The notes under the pieces are model-generated. The model did not search any database. It saw only the letters and a list, made by a program, of their open reading frames with translations, and was not told the origin of the DNA. Of a stretch of 32,140 nt of DNA, positions 1-7,468 are shown piece by piece (position 1 is the first letter of the stretch; every line of letters starts with the position of its first letter). Both the position numbers and the translations under genes were made by a program. This DNA comes from Candidatus Sumerlaeota bacterium (GTDB lineage: Bacteria > Sumerlaeota > Sumerlaeia > SLMS01). The stretch is taken from contig SLMS01000011.1 in NCBI GenBank assembly GCA_007133495.1, forward strand, positions 1-32,140, read 5' to 3'.

Positions 1-3000
1 ATCTGCTCCGCGTTCGTCCCGATGATCATGTCCAAGTCGCCGTCGTTCTCGACGTCCACCAGCTCCACCGCAGTGCCGGGGAATGGCGGGTATTCCGGCG
101 GCATGATGGCCGACTGGGTCACGTCAATCCAAGTACCCACCGTTCCAAGTGCCTCCTCGTTCGAGAACACCTGCACTGTCCCGCCCGAGTCTGTAACAAT
201 ATTGTAGGGGATATTCCCCGCCGCGTCACTGACCAGCACGACGTCCATGCTCCCCGAGCGGTTCAGGTCACCGGCAGCAATGTCCTGGTTGCGGAACTGG
301 CCAAGACCCACCTCGTCGTCCAGCGCGTCCTCTATGGCCACGTCAATAGGGCTTTCCAAGTCGAGCTCGTCCGGAATGCCGCCTATCGGGGCACTGCGCA
401 TCATCTCGCCGGTGTTGAAGGTGGGATCGAAACCTCCAAGTAGGACGCCGTTCTCCCCGCGGCTCACGAAGTTGAAGCTCGCCCGTCCTCCCGTGGCAGG
501 GTGGCGTGAGAGACGGAAGTTGGGGTTCGCCGTTGCCGAAGAGGTGATGAGGATATCGGCGAAACCGGAAGCGTAGGTGTCCGCCAGTGTCCCTCTGTAA
601 GACGTCTGGGAGGGAATGGTGACCAAGGCCTCCATGTTCTCCGGATCGTCGAAGTCATGGGGATCGCCCTCGCGGGCACCAATCAGCCCAGGCCAAGGGT
701 TGTTCGGAAGCGTCACCCAGTTCTCAAACCCATAGTTCTTGTTGTAGAAGTATCCGTCGGGGACCCCCGAGACTATGGCGCCACGAGGAGCCGGAGAGGC
801 TGCCGTGAGCACTCCCAGAACCCTGTTCTCGTCCAGGATGTCCATGTTGATGAACAGGTTGTCCTTCCCTTCGAACTGGGTGCGCGGGTTCGGAACAACC
901 GGGATGGTGTCCGTGATGAGGTTGTGCATCACGTAAATGTCGGGTCCATACACACCGAAGAAATTGGCCACAAGCACACCGAACGCGTCGAAGACCTCGT
1001 CGTCCCGGTTGTCCCACGCGCGGGGGGGCTGAGGGGCATCAAAGGCATTGTCCGGGTACCCGGGAGGCATGCGGTCAAGGAACGCCACGTTGGGTGTCGC
1101 CAGCGATCCACCGCCGCCGAACAGCCCGTCCAGCCCGAGCGTCTCGTCCCGGAACCAGAACGCGTCCCGCCGGCGCTCGAACGTTCCCACATCCTCAGGC
1201 ACCACGTCGGGGTTGAGAACCTGTTCCACTTGGTCCGGCGCCCCCTCGATGAACTTCAGGAAGGGGTCCGGCGTCCCCCGCGGGATGCGGTTGCCGTTGG
1301 GGTCGGTCAGCTCGGCCCTGCGGTTCACAAGAAGCCGCACGCCGAAGCTGTGCCGGTTGCGCTGAGGCTGGAAACCATCCAGGTCCGGCCGCGTATCGAA
1401 CAGCCCGGAGGCCTCCACCGAGCCGTCCAGATCGTAGTATCCGAAGTCTCCCGTTGGAAAGCCGGTTGTCGGGTCAACGGCAAGAACGGCCCTGCTGGGA
1501 AGAATCAGGTCCTGGGTCCCGTCACCATCGATGTCCGCCGCCGCGGCGCCGGTGGTGCTGGACCGGGGGTAGAAGTACTCCCGGTTCGCGTTCTTCGTGT
1601 TCAGAATGCCCGGCATGGCCCGGTCGGTCACGTCGATGAAGAACCCGTCGCCGAACGGCGTGTTGTTCGGCCAGGGGTTGATGGTCGGGTCGTTGACGCT
1701 GATGTTCATCAGCAGGCGGTCCTGCCCTCCGCCCTGCTCGTCCACGGTCAGGTCGTTGGCGAAGAAAATGTCCAAATCGCCATCAAGATCGAAGTCGAAC
1801 AGGACCGTGGCGAACGTCACGTCCGGGAAGCTCGGCATCCGGTCGTCGCCGCCGGGGCGGTTGCCCACGTTGTTCTCCGGCCGGCCGTTCGCGCCGTATG
1901 TCAGGTCCATGAAGTGACCCGGCACGCCGCGGTTTCCTTCATTGAAGTACAGCCGGTTGCGCAGACCCGCCTGGGCCTCCCCACCGATACCGCGGACGCC
2001 CACGACGAAGTCCTGGAAGCCGCTGTGGTCAAGGTCGCCGGCGCGGATATGCGAGACGTTGAAGGCATCCGCCGGCAGCCGCCGCTCGGTCTGGTCCTGG
2101 AACTGAATCACGTCGCCGGTGCTGGCGTCGCCCACGCCGTTCCCGGTCGTGTCTTCCTGCTCGGGGTTATAGACGAACGGGCAGTTGTCCAGCTCATTCG
2201 GGATGCCGTCGCCGTCGATGTCCGGGTCGCAGGCGTCACCCACGCCGTCGCCATCGAGGTCTTCCTGTCCCGGGTTGAAGTGGAACGGGCAGTTGTCGAT
2301 TTCATCCGGCACGCCGTCGCCGGAGAAGTCGCCGTCGCAGGCGTCGCCGATGCCGTTGCCGTTGCTGTCGGTCTGGTCGGGGTTATAGACGAGCGGGCAG
2401 TTGTCTATCTCGTTCGGGATGCCGTCGCCGTCGATGTCCGGGTCGCAGGCGTCGCCCACGCCGTCGCCGTCCAGGTCCGCCTGATCGGGGTTGGGCACCC
2501 TCGGGCAGTTGTCGAAGGCGTCCGGGATGCCGTCGCCATCGATGTCCCCGCGGCAGGAGGCGCCGTAGAGCGGGCTGGTCGGGTCGTGTTCCTCGGGGTC
2601 GGGGTTGGGAGTGAACGGGCAGCTATCCGCCTCGTTGGGGATGCCGTCGCCGTCGAAATCGTTGAAGGAGAAGAGCGCGCGTGTGCCCGTGTTCGTGATG
2701 ATGTTCACGTTCGGGACGACGCTGCCGGTGACCGGAATCGGGAAGGCCACCAGCGGGTCGTCCGCGTATATCTCATTGGGGAAGTTGCGCGGGAAGCCGT
2801 TCTCCACCCGCCGGAGCTGCATCTGCAGGTCGCTGGTGTCCTCCTCCAGCATCACGTAGCCGATACCCATGGTGATCAATGCCGCGTCGCCGGTAATGTA
2901 GGGCAGGACTTCCTGCGGCTCGTAGCGGACGATCGTCGTGGGGTGGAACACCTGCTCGCCCGTTAGGAACTCATGCCCCATCAGCCCGCCGGTGGGCTCG

Positions 3001-5306
3001 TACTCCCAGACGTCCACGTCGGGAATTTCCAGAGCATCAACGGTGATCATCCGGTCGGGGACAGTGATGCCTTCGGCTCCGGTGTTGGTGAGGATGCCTG
3101 CGCGGATGAGCGGCGCGTTGTTTACGTCCTCCCAGTACACGATCGGAGGTATGGACGGCTCACCCGGCCCGCCCCAGCCACGGCTCCGCGTCACCACGTT
3201 GCCGCCGACAAACAGCATCGGGTTGACGATCTGCCCGTAAGCCGGGTCGTGCAGATGGGCCAGGCCAAACTTTTGCGGATTGTCGGTCAGGTTCCGGTAG
3301 AAATACGAAATCCGGACGCCGCGATCCTCCTCCATCGGGCCGAACACGCCCGGCACCACCGCGTCGTCGATCATGTCTATCTCGAAGAGCTGTCCCAACT
3401 CGCCGACGGTCGCGCCGAAATTGTCCTGAATCACGTGGACAAGCTCGATTTCATACACCTGCATGAGGTGGTTTTCCTCAATGCGCAGGAAATCGGCAAA
3501 ACTGTTGTTGAATCCGTTGGAGCGCTGGTCAAGGAACACCGTCCTCTCCTGGCCGGGAATGCCCGCGTCGAGGACCAGCTTGGCCACGGTGTGCTGCGTG
3601 CGCACGATGTTCTGGGGCGCGGTCAGCGAAGGCCCCTGCGCAATACCGATGCGGAAGCCGCCGTTGGGCAGGAACGAAATCTCGAACTCCTCGCCGTTCA
3701 CCTCCACGACGAACGGCTCCTCAAGCGCCTCACCTTCCAGTTCAACCTCGATGAACCGTCCCGTTATCTGGTTGTCGGAGGGGGCGGCCGTCGGGTCTAT
3801 AAAGATATCCCCGCTGCCGGGAATCGGCGCCGCGTCCGAAACGCCGCCGAACCATTCGATCGGGAAATCATCCACCGGCTCGGCGCCAACCAGTTGCAAC
3901 TCCACCGCTTCCTCGGTTCCTATTGAGACGCCCTCCTCACGCGGCGCCGCCAGAACGTACCAGTTGCCCGGCGGAAGGCCCTCCATACGCCAGGAGCCAT
4001 CACGGAACTGACGGAAATGGTCAAAAACAAGGGAGTCCCCAAACGAACTGCCGTCGTGGACAAGCTTGATGAACTGAGGGATTCCCGTGATGGTGTGGGC
4101 TTCCAGCTGGACAGGGCCGACGTTGCGCTCCATGTTCTCGAAGCGCCCCACGTTAACCACCGTATCCAGATCAATGTTCCGCCCGGGGGGGAGTGGCCGG
4201 CCCGCGTAAATCGGATGGCTTATGATCGCCGCGTTACCGGCAAACCCGTGGGTGAACCCCGCCCCGGCGACCATTGATCCGTCGAGCAGATGGCCGGAGA
4301 GCCCGCCGCCCTCTGCGCCGCCGTAAACCGACCACAGGCTGATCTTGTCGTCGAGCTTCGGCCCGCCCCGGAGATCGTAAGGGTTGGTCTGGAACTCGGA
4401 GTTTGCGTCGCCCTCAACGATATACGAACGCGAAAGCGTTGCATTAAAGAGGTGCGATTCCGCCAGCCCGAGCGCCCGCCCGATCGCCTTGTGGAACACC
4501 GCCTCAATGTCGATCGTCCCCACCACGTCGGCCAGATCAAGACCATCATGGGAGAGATCATCCGGATCGGAGGGGTACTGGTTCCACTCCGTCAGCCCGT
4601 TCATGATAATATCGACGTCGATCAGCTCCCCACCCTCGAACGTGCGCGAAGGCAGCAGCAGCCGCAGCTCGTCGCTCGAAACGCCCGAGCCCGCCGGGTC
4701 CTCTTCCCCCCGCAGGGTGATGATCTCAAGGTCCTCACCGTCGAAATCGACCGAAATGCGCTCCTCCACGTTCACGTTGTCCCGCGAATCGAACTCGCGC
4801 TCGACATACGTATAGACAGGATTGAACAGCAGGCCGTCCCCAAGCGTGTTGTCCGGGTCACGGAAGGTCACCACGTTGAACCCGTCGATCGCCGCCCGGC
4901 TCGGCCCGAACTCAAGAAACGGAATGCCGAAGGACGCTGCATCTTCGGAGAACATGGGCGAGCGCAAGTTGATGTCCTCCGCACCCACGCTGTCCCACGC
5001 ATCGATGGCGCGGCTGAGCGCCATGAAAATCTGGTCGTCGGTGATCGGGTCGAACGAGTCGTTCACCCCCGGATCGAGGACCGTCTCCCCCACCGAAAAC
5101 GGCGGCCGGAACAGGTAAAACCGCACCCCGGTGCCCTCCGGCCACCGGAGCGTCGTCCGGACAAGGACGTCCTCCTCGGTGGCGGCTTCATCCCCAACGT
5201 CGGTATAGGTGACCATGTAGCCGTGCCCCGCGAAAGACGGGGCGGCCAGAAGGAGAAGTGCCGCAAGCGCGGCTCCGAAAAAAGTGGCTGAACGGGAATG
5301 CGCCAC
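1..5306 (-). CDS. Large secreted protein (C-terminus off window): signal peptide, matrixin-like (M10-type) domain with degenerate zinc site, thrombospondin type-3 repeats, FG-GAP/VCBS-like repeats
   Basis: Minus-strand frame read by hand: GTG at 5306 preceded by GAGGAG; N-terminus VAHSRSATFFGAALAALLLLAAPSFAGHGYMVTYTD; AIDAWDSVGAEDINL and VFHKAIGRALGLAESHLFN...LDDKISLWSVYGG; DxDGDGIPNEIDNCP repeats; then D(L/I)DGDG..D(L/I) FG-GAP-like segments. The three segments checked (5306, 4559, 2279) share one frame. Missing from the ORF track, presumably because it is open at the edge. Confidence 0.88.
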   Translation of the reverse strand, partial: MAHSRSATFFGAALAALLLLAAPSFAGHGYMVTYTDVGDEAATEEDVLVRTTLRWPEGTGVRFYLFRPPFSVGETVLDPGVNDSFDPITDDQIFMALSRAIDAWDSVGAEDINLRSPMFSEDAASFGIPFLEFGPSRAAIDGFNVVTFRDPDNTLGDGLLFNPVYTYVEREFDSRDNVNVEERISVDFDGEDLEIITLRGEEDPAGSGVSSDELRLLLPSRTFEGGELIDVDIIMNGLTEWNQYPSDPDDLSHDGLDLADVVGTIDIEAVFHKAIGRALGLAESHLFNATLSRSYIVEGDANSEFQTNPYDLRGGPKLDDKISLWSVYGGAEGGGLSGHLLDGSMVAGAGFTHGFAGNAAIISHPIYAGRPLPPGRNIDLDTVVNVGRFENMERNVGPVQLEAHTITGIPQFIKLVHDGSSFGDSLVFDHFRQFRDGSWRMEGLPPGNWYVLAAPREEGVSIGTEEAVELQLVGAEPVDDFPIEWFGGVSDAAPIPGSGDIFIDPTAAPSDNQITGRFIEVELEGEALEEPFVVEVNGEEFEISFLPNGGFRIGIAQGPSLTAPQNIVRTQHTVAKLVLDAGIPGQERTVFLDQRSNGFNNSFADFLRIEENHLMQVYEIELVHVIQDNFGATVGELGQLFEIDMIDDAVVPGVFGPMEEDRGVRISYFYRNLTDNPQKFGLAHLHDPAYGQIVNPMLFVGGNVVTRSRGWGGPGEPSIPPIVYWEDVNNAPLIRAGILTNTGAEGITVPDRMITVDALEIPDVDVWEYEPTGGLMGHEFLTGEQVFHPTTIVRYEPQEVLPYITGDAALITMGIGYVMLEEDTSDLQMQLRRVENGFPRNFPNEIYADDPLVAFPIPVTGSVVPNVNIITNTGTRALFSFNDFDGDGIPNEADSCPFTPNPDPEEHDPTSPLYGASCRGDIDGDGIPDAFDNCPRVPNPDQADLDGDGVGDACDPDIDGDGIPNEIDNCPLVYNPDQTDSNGNGIGDACDGDFSGDGVPDEIDNCPFHFNPGQEDLDGDGVGDACDPDIDGDGIPNELDNCPFVYNPEQEDTTGNGVGDASTGDVIQFQDQTERRLPADAFNVSHIRAGDLDHSGFQDFVVGVRGIGGEAQAGLRNRLYFNEGNRGVPGHFMDLTYGANGRPENNVGNRPGGDDRMPSFPDVTFATVLFDFDLDGDLDIFFANDLTVDEQGGGQDRLLMNISVNDPTINPWPNNTPFGDGFFIDVTDRAMPGILNTKNANREYFYPRSSTTGAAAADIDGDGTQDLILPSRAVLAVDPTTGFPTGDFGYYDLDGSVEASGLFDTRPDLDGFQPQRNRHSFGVRLLVNRRAELTDPNGNRIPRGTPDPFLKFIEGAPDQVEQVLNPDVVPEDVGTFERRRDAFWFRDETLGLDGLFGGGGSLATPNVAFLDRMPPGYPDNAFDAPQPPRAWDNRDDEVFDAFGVLVANFFGVYGPDIYVMHNLITDTIPVVPNPRTQFEGKDNLFINMDILDENRVLGVLTAASPAPRGAIVSGVPDGYFYNKNYGFENWVTLPNNPWPGLIGAREGDPHDFDDPENMEALVTIPSQTSYRGTLADTYASGFADILITSSATANPNFRLSRHPATGGRASFNFVSRGENGVLLGGFDPTFNTGEMMRSAPIGGIPDELDLESPIDVAIEDALDDEVGLGQFRNQDIAAGDLNRSGSMDVVLVSDAAGNIPYNIVTDSGGTVQVFSNEEALGTVGTWIDVTQSAIMPPEYPPFPGTAVELVDVENDGDLDMIIGTNAEQ
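2165..2660 (-). repeat. Tandem thrombospondin type-3 repeat-coding array, about 108-bp period, ~5 units
   Basis: The cag(t/c)tgtc-type landmark recurs at about 2182, 2290, 2398, 2506 and 2620 (spacing 108,108,108,114). Encodes DACDPDIDGDGIPNEIDNCPxVYNPxQxDxxGNGxGDA units. Confidence 0.9.
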
Positions 5307-5366
5307 GTCGCTGCTCCTCGGAGAAAGTGACTGAACGGGTGGGTGCGGTTTGAAGTGACTCACGGC

Positions 5367-6266
5367 TTACTCGTCCCCCTCGATGCCGTGCCATTGCCTG
5401 GCGATGGCCGCCTTCTCTTCTTCGGTGAGGTCCTCGACCTGCTGCTTTTCCGCCGCGCGCCGCAGCGCGTCGAGCATCTCATCGTCGTAGTACGCCATCT
5501 GGGGCAGCGGATCGAAGTGCCGCAGGGTCGCCGAGCTTGTCCGCTTCGGCACCGAGAACACCCCGTAAACGCCGGGGATCTGCTTCAGAGACTCATTGTT
5601 GTCCTTGAGCGACTTCTGCTCGTTCGCAAGGTCCCGCAGCGCGGAGCTGAACTGCTCGTAGTTCGGTGCCGCCGAGGGGAGCTGCGGCGAGCGGGTTGCC
5701 ACCCCCGGGCTCACCTTCGCCGCCTTGTCCACGCCGATCCCCGAGTTCTTGTCCCAGTCCGGCGTCGCGTAACCGGCCGTGCGCTCCAGCCCGAGCTTGC
5801 CCTGCCTGCCACCCACCGTCTGCGGGCTGCTCACCAGTGGCGACTCGGGGTTGAATCGCGCCTTGTCCTGCTCGGAAAGCCGGTCGAAGGGCCGGCTCAG
5901 AAACAGGATCGCCTGCTCGCCCTTCCGGTACGAGGGGATGGCCGGCACGTGCTGGACCAGGCCGGCATAGCGCCCGCCCTGATGGGTGATGGTCTGATGC
6001 CCCGTCATCGAGCCCTTGAAGTTTTCGAGCACCTCGAACTCCACATCGGTGACAATCCGGCCATTCCACACGCGCGAGCGCGTTTCCACCACCTCGACGG
6101 TCACGATCTCGTCGGCGATGGCGGTCATCTCCTCAATGGTCAGGGGCACCGCCCCCGCCTCCGCACGGCCGGAAACAAGCGCAAAGCCGGCGAGCAACAC
6201 CGCCAGCAAAAGGCCATATCCGGCACGCGGCCGGCTCTTAGTCCTGGAAGTTTGGGTTGAAAACAC
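5367..6266 (-). CDS. Secreted protein of unknown function (N-terminal ADEIVTVEVVE...LENFKGS...GGRYAGLVQHVPAIPSYRKGEQAILFL domain)
   Basis: Within ORF 5367..6428 (-). GTG at 6266 is preceded by GGAGGAAA and gives VFSTQTSRTKSRPRAGYGLLLAVLLAGFALVSGRAEA, a good signal peptide. The upstream 54 codons of the track ORF lie inside the pilin gene. Confidence 0.75.
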   Translation of the reverse strand: MFSTQTSRTKSRPRAGYGLLLAVLLAGFALVSGRAEAGAVPLTIEEMTAIADEIVTVEVVETRSRVWNGRIVTDVEFEVLENFKGSMTGHQTITHQGGRYAGLVQHVPAIPSYRKGEQAILFLSRPFDRLSEQDKARFNPESPLVSSPQTVGGRQGKLGLERTAGYATPDWDKNSGIGVDKAAKVSPGVATRSPQLPSAAPNYEQFSSALRDLANEQKSLKDNNESLKQIPGVYGVFSVPKRTSSATLRHFDPLPQMAYYDDEMLDALRRAAEKQQVEDLTEEEKAAIARQWHGIEGDE

Positions 6267-6927
6267 GGCTGCCGTTTCCTCCGGTGTTCTGGAATCGGTA
6301 GATATTCCCGAGGCTGAGGGTCCCGTTGGTCGGGTCGTATTCCTGGTCGAAGTGGACAAAATCGTCTCTCTCGGGGGGGTAGTTCCCCAGATTGAAGCTC
6401 CCGCGGCCGAACTGGCCATCAGGCCCAACGGACATCAGGGCCCACCCGTAGCGGTTATCGTCTCGGCCCGCCCGGGTCGCCCGCACTCGCTGCACCATGT
6501 CCGGGGGGTAGAAATCAATGAGGTTGTTGGGGTACGCAATCCGATTCTCGAAGACGTCCTCCGGAATGCTGGAGATGTACGAGATCGGCGTGGTGAATCG
6601 GCTCAGGTCCTGCACCCTTGTGTTCACGTCGCCCACCCCCACGTTCGACCCCGTCGGCCACTGCTCCCGCGGCGGGTAGGCCGGGTGGTCCACGCGGTAG
6701 GACTCCACCGCCGTGGCCAGCGCGCGCTGGTCCGACTTGACGCGGGAGACCTTCGAGCGAGTCTGCGCTTCGAGAAAGTTCGGCACTGCAATCGACGCAA
6801 GGATCGAGATGATGGCGACCACCACCAGCAATTCGATCAGAGTGAAGCCACCTTGTCCGGGGCTCCGGCCAGAGGAGCCCGGCAGCCGCCGGTGGCCAAG
6901 GGGAATTGCACGGGTCACTGCCTTCAT
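6238..6927 (-). CDS. Prepilin-type N-terminal cleavage/methylation domain protein (type II pseudopilin-like)
   Basis: GQGGFTLIELLVVVAIISILASIAVPNFLEAQTRSKVSRVKSDQRALATAVESY after MKAV start at 6927; AGGA upstream. Confidence 0.9.
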   Translation of the reverse strand: MKAVTRAIPLGHRRLPGSSGRSPGQGGFTLIELLVVVAIISILASIAVPNFLEAQTRSKVSRVKSDQRALATAVESYRVDHPAYPPREQWPTGSNVGVGDVNTRVQDLSRFTTPISYISSIPEDVFENRIAYPNNLIDFYPPDMVQRVRATRAGRDDNRYGWALMSVGPDGQFGRGSFNLGNYPPERDDFVHFDQEYDPTNGTLSLGNIYRFQNTGGNGSRVFNPNFQD

Positions 6928-7342
6928 GAAAGGTCCTGCTTCTGGTTGTGTGGGGTAAAATGCAGGGGGGCGAGCCCTGAACCGCACCACTTCTCCGGGT
7001 GTCCTCTCCAACTCCTCCGGCGCGGCCCTGGGGGGCGGGGGCGAGTGACGCCGCCACGGTCCGAGTCTGCAATGGTGGCCTTTCGCGGGCCAGTCCCCAG
7101 CACCTTGGAGCGGCACGGGTTTACGTCAAGCCCAGACTCCTCAGATTGCCGAACTTCCGCGCCGCAATCGGCACGGTCGGACAACGGACACCCGCAGTGG
7201 GTTCCCGGAAAAGAAAGGAAAAGCGCCGGGACACCTCCTACCGGCTGGATTCCCCCGCGGCCCGGACCTTGAGAACCGGCGTTCCACCCGTCCATCGCCC
7301 TCATTTGGTTCTCCTTCCGAACCACCCCGGCACGCCACAATT

Positions 7343-7418
7343 CCGCCCCGGAGGAAAGATTCGCTTTGCCGGGGCGGCTCCCCACGCCAGAAGAAAGGCG
7401 TTCGATGGGGGCGGGGAG
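7343..7418 (+). promoter_or_regulatory. Two adjacent strong stem-loops in the putative 5' leader of pgpH
   Basis: CCGCCCCGG (7343-7351) pairs with CCGGGGCGG (7369-7377), inner AAAG/CTTT; CTCCCC (7378-7383) pairs with GGGGAG (7413-7418), inner ACGCC/GGCGT (7384-7388/7397-7401). Confidence 0.5.
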
Positions 7419-7468
7419 CGCCACCACAAGCCCGGCCAACCTGACACACGGAGTATCGTGCGCCACCC

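Noticed and set aside
2165-2660. CRISPR-like periodic repeats
   Set aside because: In-frame 108-bp protein-coding repeats (TSP3), not repeat-spacer architecture.
657-2966. 769-aa + strand ORF
   Set aside because: Antisense to the giant minus-strand secreted gene; composition (V/R/H/A/D-rich, no domains) is the usual GC-rich shadow ORF. The minus frame gives TSP3/FG-GAP motifs.
7343-7377. Intrinsic terminator at the pgpH leader hairpin
   Set aside because: Strong GC stem but no T-tract on either strand; treated as leader structure instead.
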